Assembly: GCF_012641515.1 (NCBI RefSeq)
Contig: NZ_JABAHY010000003.1
Coordinates: 124,001 to 188,000, forward strand
Direction: 5' to 3'
Length of the DNA: 64,000 nucleotides
Origin: Nesterenkonia sedimenti
Lineage (GTDB): Bacteria; Actinomycetota; Actinomycetes; Actinomycetales; Micrococcaceae
Both the position numbers and the translations under genes were made by a program. A model generated the notes under the pieces. It made no database searches. It was not told the origin of the DNA and was given only the letters and a program-made list of their open reading frames with translations. Shown in pieces: positions 63,513-64,000 of this stretch. The stretch's first letter is position 1. Every line of letters begins with the position of its first letter.

Positions 63513-63965
63513 ATGAGCAATGATCTGAAGATCGACGATCTTGATCGCGCGATTATTGCTGAACTGGAGGAGGATGCCCGGCTCAGCAATACCGAACTGG
63601 CCCGCCGGGTGGGCCTGACCCCGGCTCCCTGCCTGAGGCGAGTCCAGCGGTTGGAGGCTGCGGGCGTCATCGCCGGTTATCACGCCTCGGTCAGTCCCAA
63701 GGTGGTGGGGCGGGACTTTGAGGTGATCGCCGCCATCGATATCGCGGTCAACAACAGTGTGACCATTGAGGATTTCGAGAAGGCTGCCGTGGCCGTTCCG
63801 GAGGTCACTGAGCTGCGCCGGATGTTCGGCCAGCCCGACTATTTCCTCCGGGTGCAGGTCGCCGATGGGGAGCACTATGAGTCCCTGGTCATTGGGACAC
63901 TTTCTCAACTGCCGGCGGTCAGTCGGATCCTCTCGCATCAGACCATGCGCCGGCTGAAGGGCTGA
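63513..63965 (+). CDS. lrp: Lrp, activator of branched-chain amino acid export
   Basis: 150 aa. Winged HTH DRAIIAELEEDARLSNTELA then RVGLTPAPCLRRVQRLEAAGVI, and a RAM domain with VEVTELRRMFGQPDYFLRVQV (quoted in part). GLTPAPCLRRV is the classic Lrp recognition helix. ATG 63513 is chosen over an upstream ATG at 63483 because AAAGG lies eight bases before it. Its partner genes are brnFE, divergent from it. Confidence 0.93.
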   Translation: MSNDLKIDDLDRAIIAELEEDARLSNTELARRVGLTPAPCLRRVQRLEAAGVIAGYHASVSPKVVGRDFEVIAAIDIAVNNSVTIEDFEKAAVAVPEVTELRRMFGQPDYFLRVQVADGEHYESLVIGTLSQLPAVSRILSHQTMRRLKG

Positions 63966-64000
63966 GGCCGGGTTCAGCGCCCCGGTCTGCCGTGTCATAG

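Noticed and set aside
1-64000. tRNA, rRNA or CRISPR arrays
   Set aside because: No cloverleaf-type sequence, rRNA-like stretch or regularly spaced repeat was seen on reading; an RNA-gene search was not possible here.

Overview
The window is a high-GC chromosomal segment of an actinobacterium, most likely Corynebacterium or a close relative. Four things point there: a divergent lrp / brnFE pair (branched-chain amino acid and methionine export, as in C. glutamicum); an Mrp antiporter operon with fused MrpA-MrpB; a purA - tdk - DUF3151 - phnDCEE - HAD - fba neighbourhood; and many start codons lying 6-8 nt behind a TANNNT -10 box, the signature of leaderless transcripts. No rRNA, tRNA, CRISPR array, insertion sequence or prophage was seen. 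Assignment rests on reading translations and motifs only; no database search was run.

Layout. 1-2.8 kb: a lipoprotein start (cut by the window edge), cardiolipin synthase, and a class IV aminotransferase (PabC-like). 2.8-7.0 kb: two divergent TPP riboswitches back to back, one controlling a short-chain dehydrogenase, the other a thiamine ECF transporter (YkoE plus a fused ATPase-ATPase-permease). 7.0-8.4 kb: a nitrilase-family amidase and two small membrane-linked proteins. 8.4-15.3 kb: the mrpACDEFG operon with overlapping genes. 15.4-21.3 kb: an MFS protein, dCTP deaminase, an exported acidic protein and a CtpE-type P-type ATPase. 21.3-22.1 kb: remnants of an ABC ATPase and a metallo-beta-lactamase-fold protein.

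22.1-44.2 kb is a polyamine and amine catabolic island: a Lrp-type regulator, an amine FAD oxidoreductase, aminobutyraldehyde dehydrogenase, a putrescine-type aminotransferase, an MFS protein, an APC permease, an amidohydrolase, an amidase, agmatine deiminase, a putrescine-oxidase-like enzyme, succinate-semialdehyde dehydrogenase, a potDABC polyamine importer, a second MFS protein and a second class III aminotransferase. Together they could import agmatine or putrescine and take it through 4-aminobutanal and GABA to succinate.

44.4-51.4 kb is mixed: a YtxH-like protein; an ATP-grasp ligase beside a shortened paralogue that has lost the ATP-binding core; a SAM-I-like riboswitch in front of a flavin reductase; a sugar-porter-type MFS protein; a methyltransferase; and a two-component system broken by deletions. 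51.4-64.0 kb holds mostly housekeeping and transport genes: purA, a conserved-looking unknown, tdk, DUF3151, phnDCEE, a HAD phosphatase, fba, a double universal stress protein, and brnFE with lrp. The most interesting leads are the ATP-grasp / pseudo-ATP-grasp pair, the thiamine-switch-controlled dehydrogenase, and the riboswitch whose closing helix overlaps the ribosome binding site of the flavin reductase.
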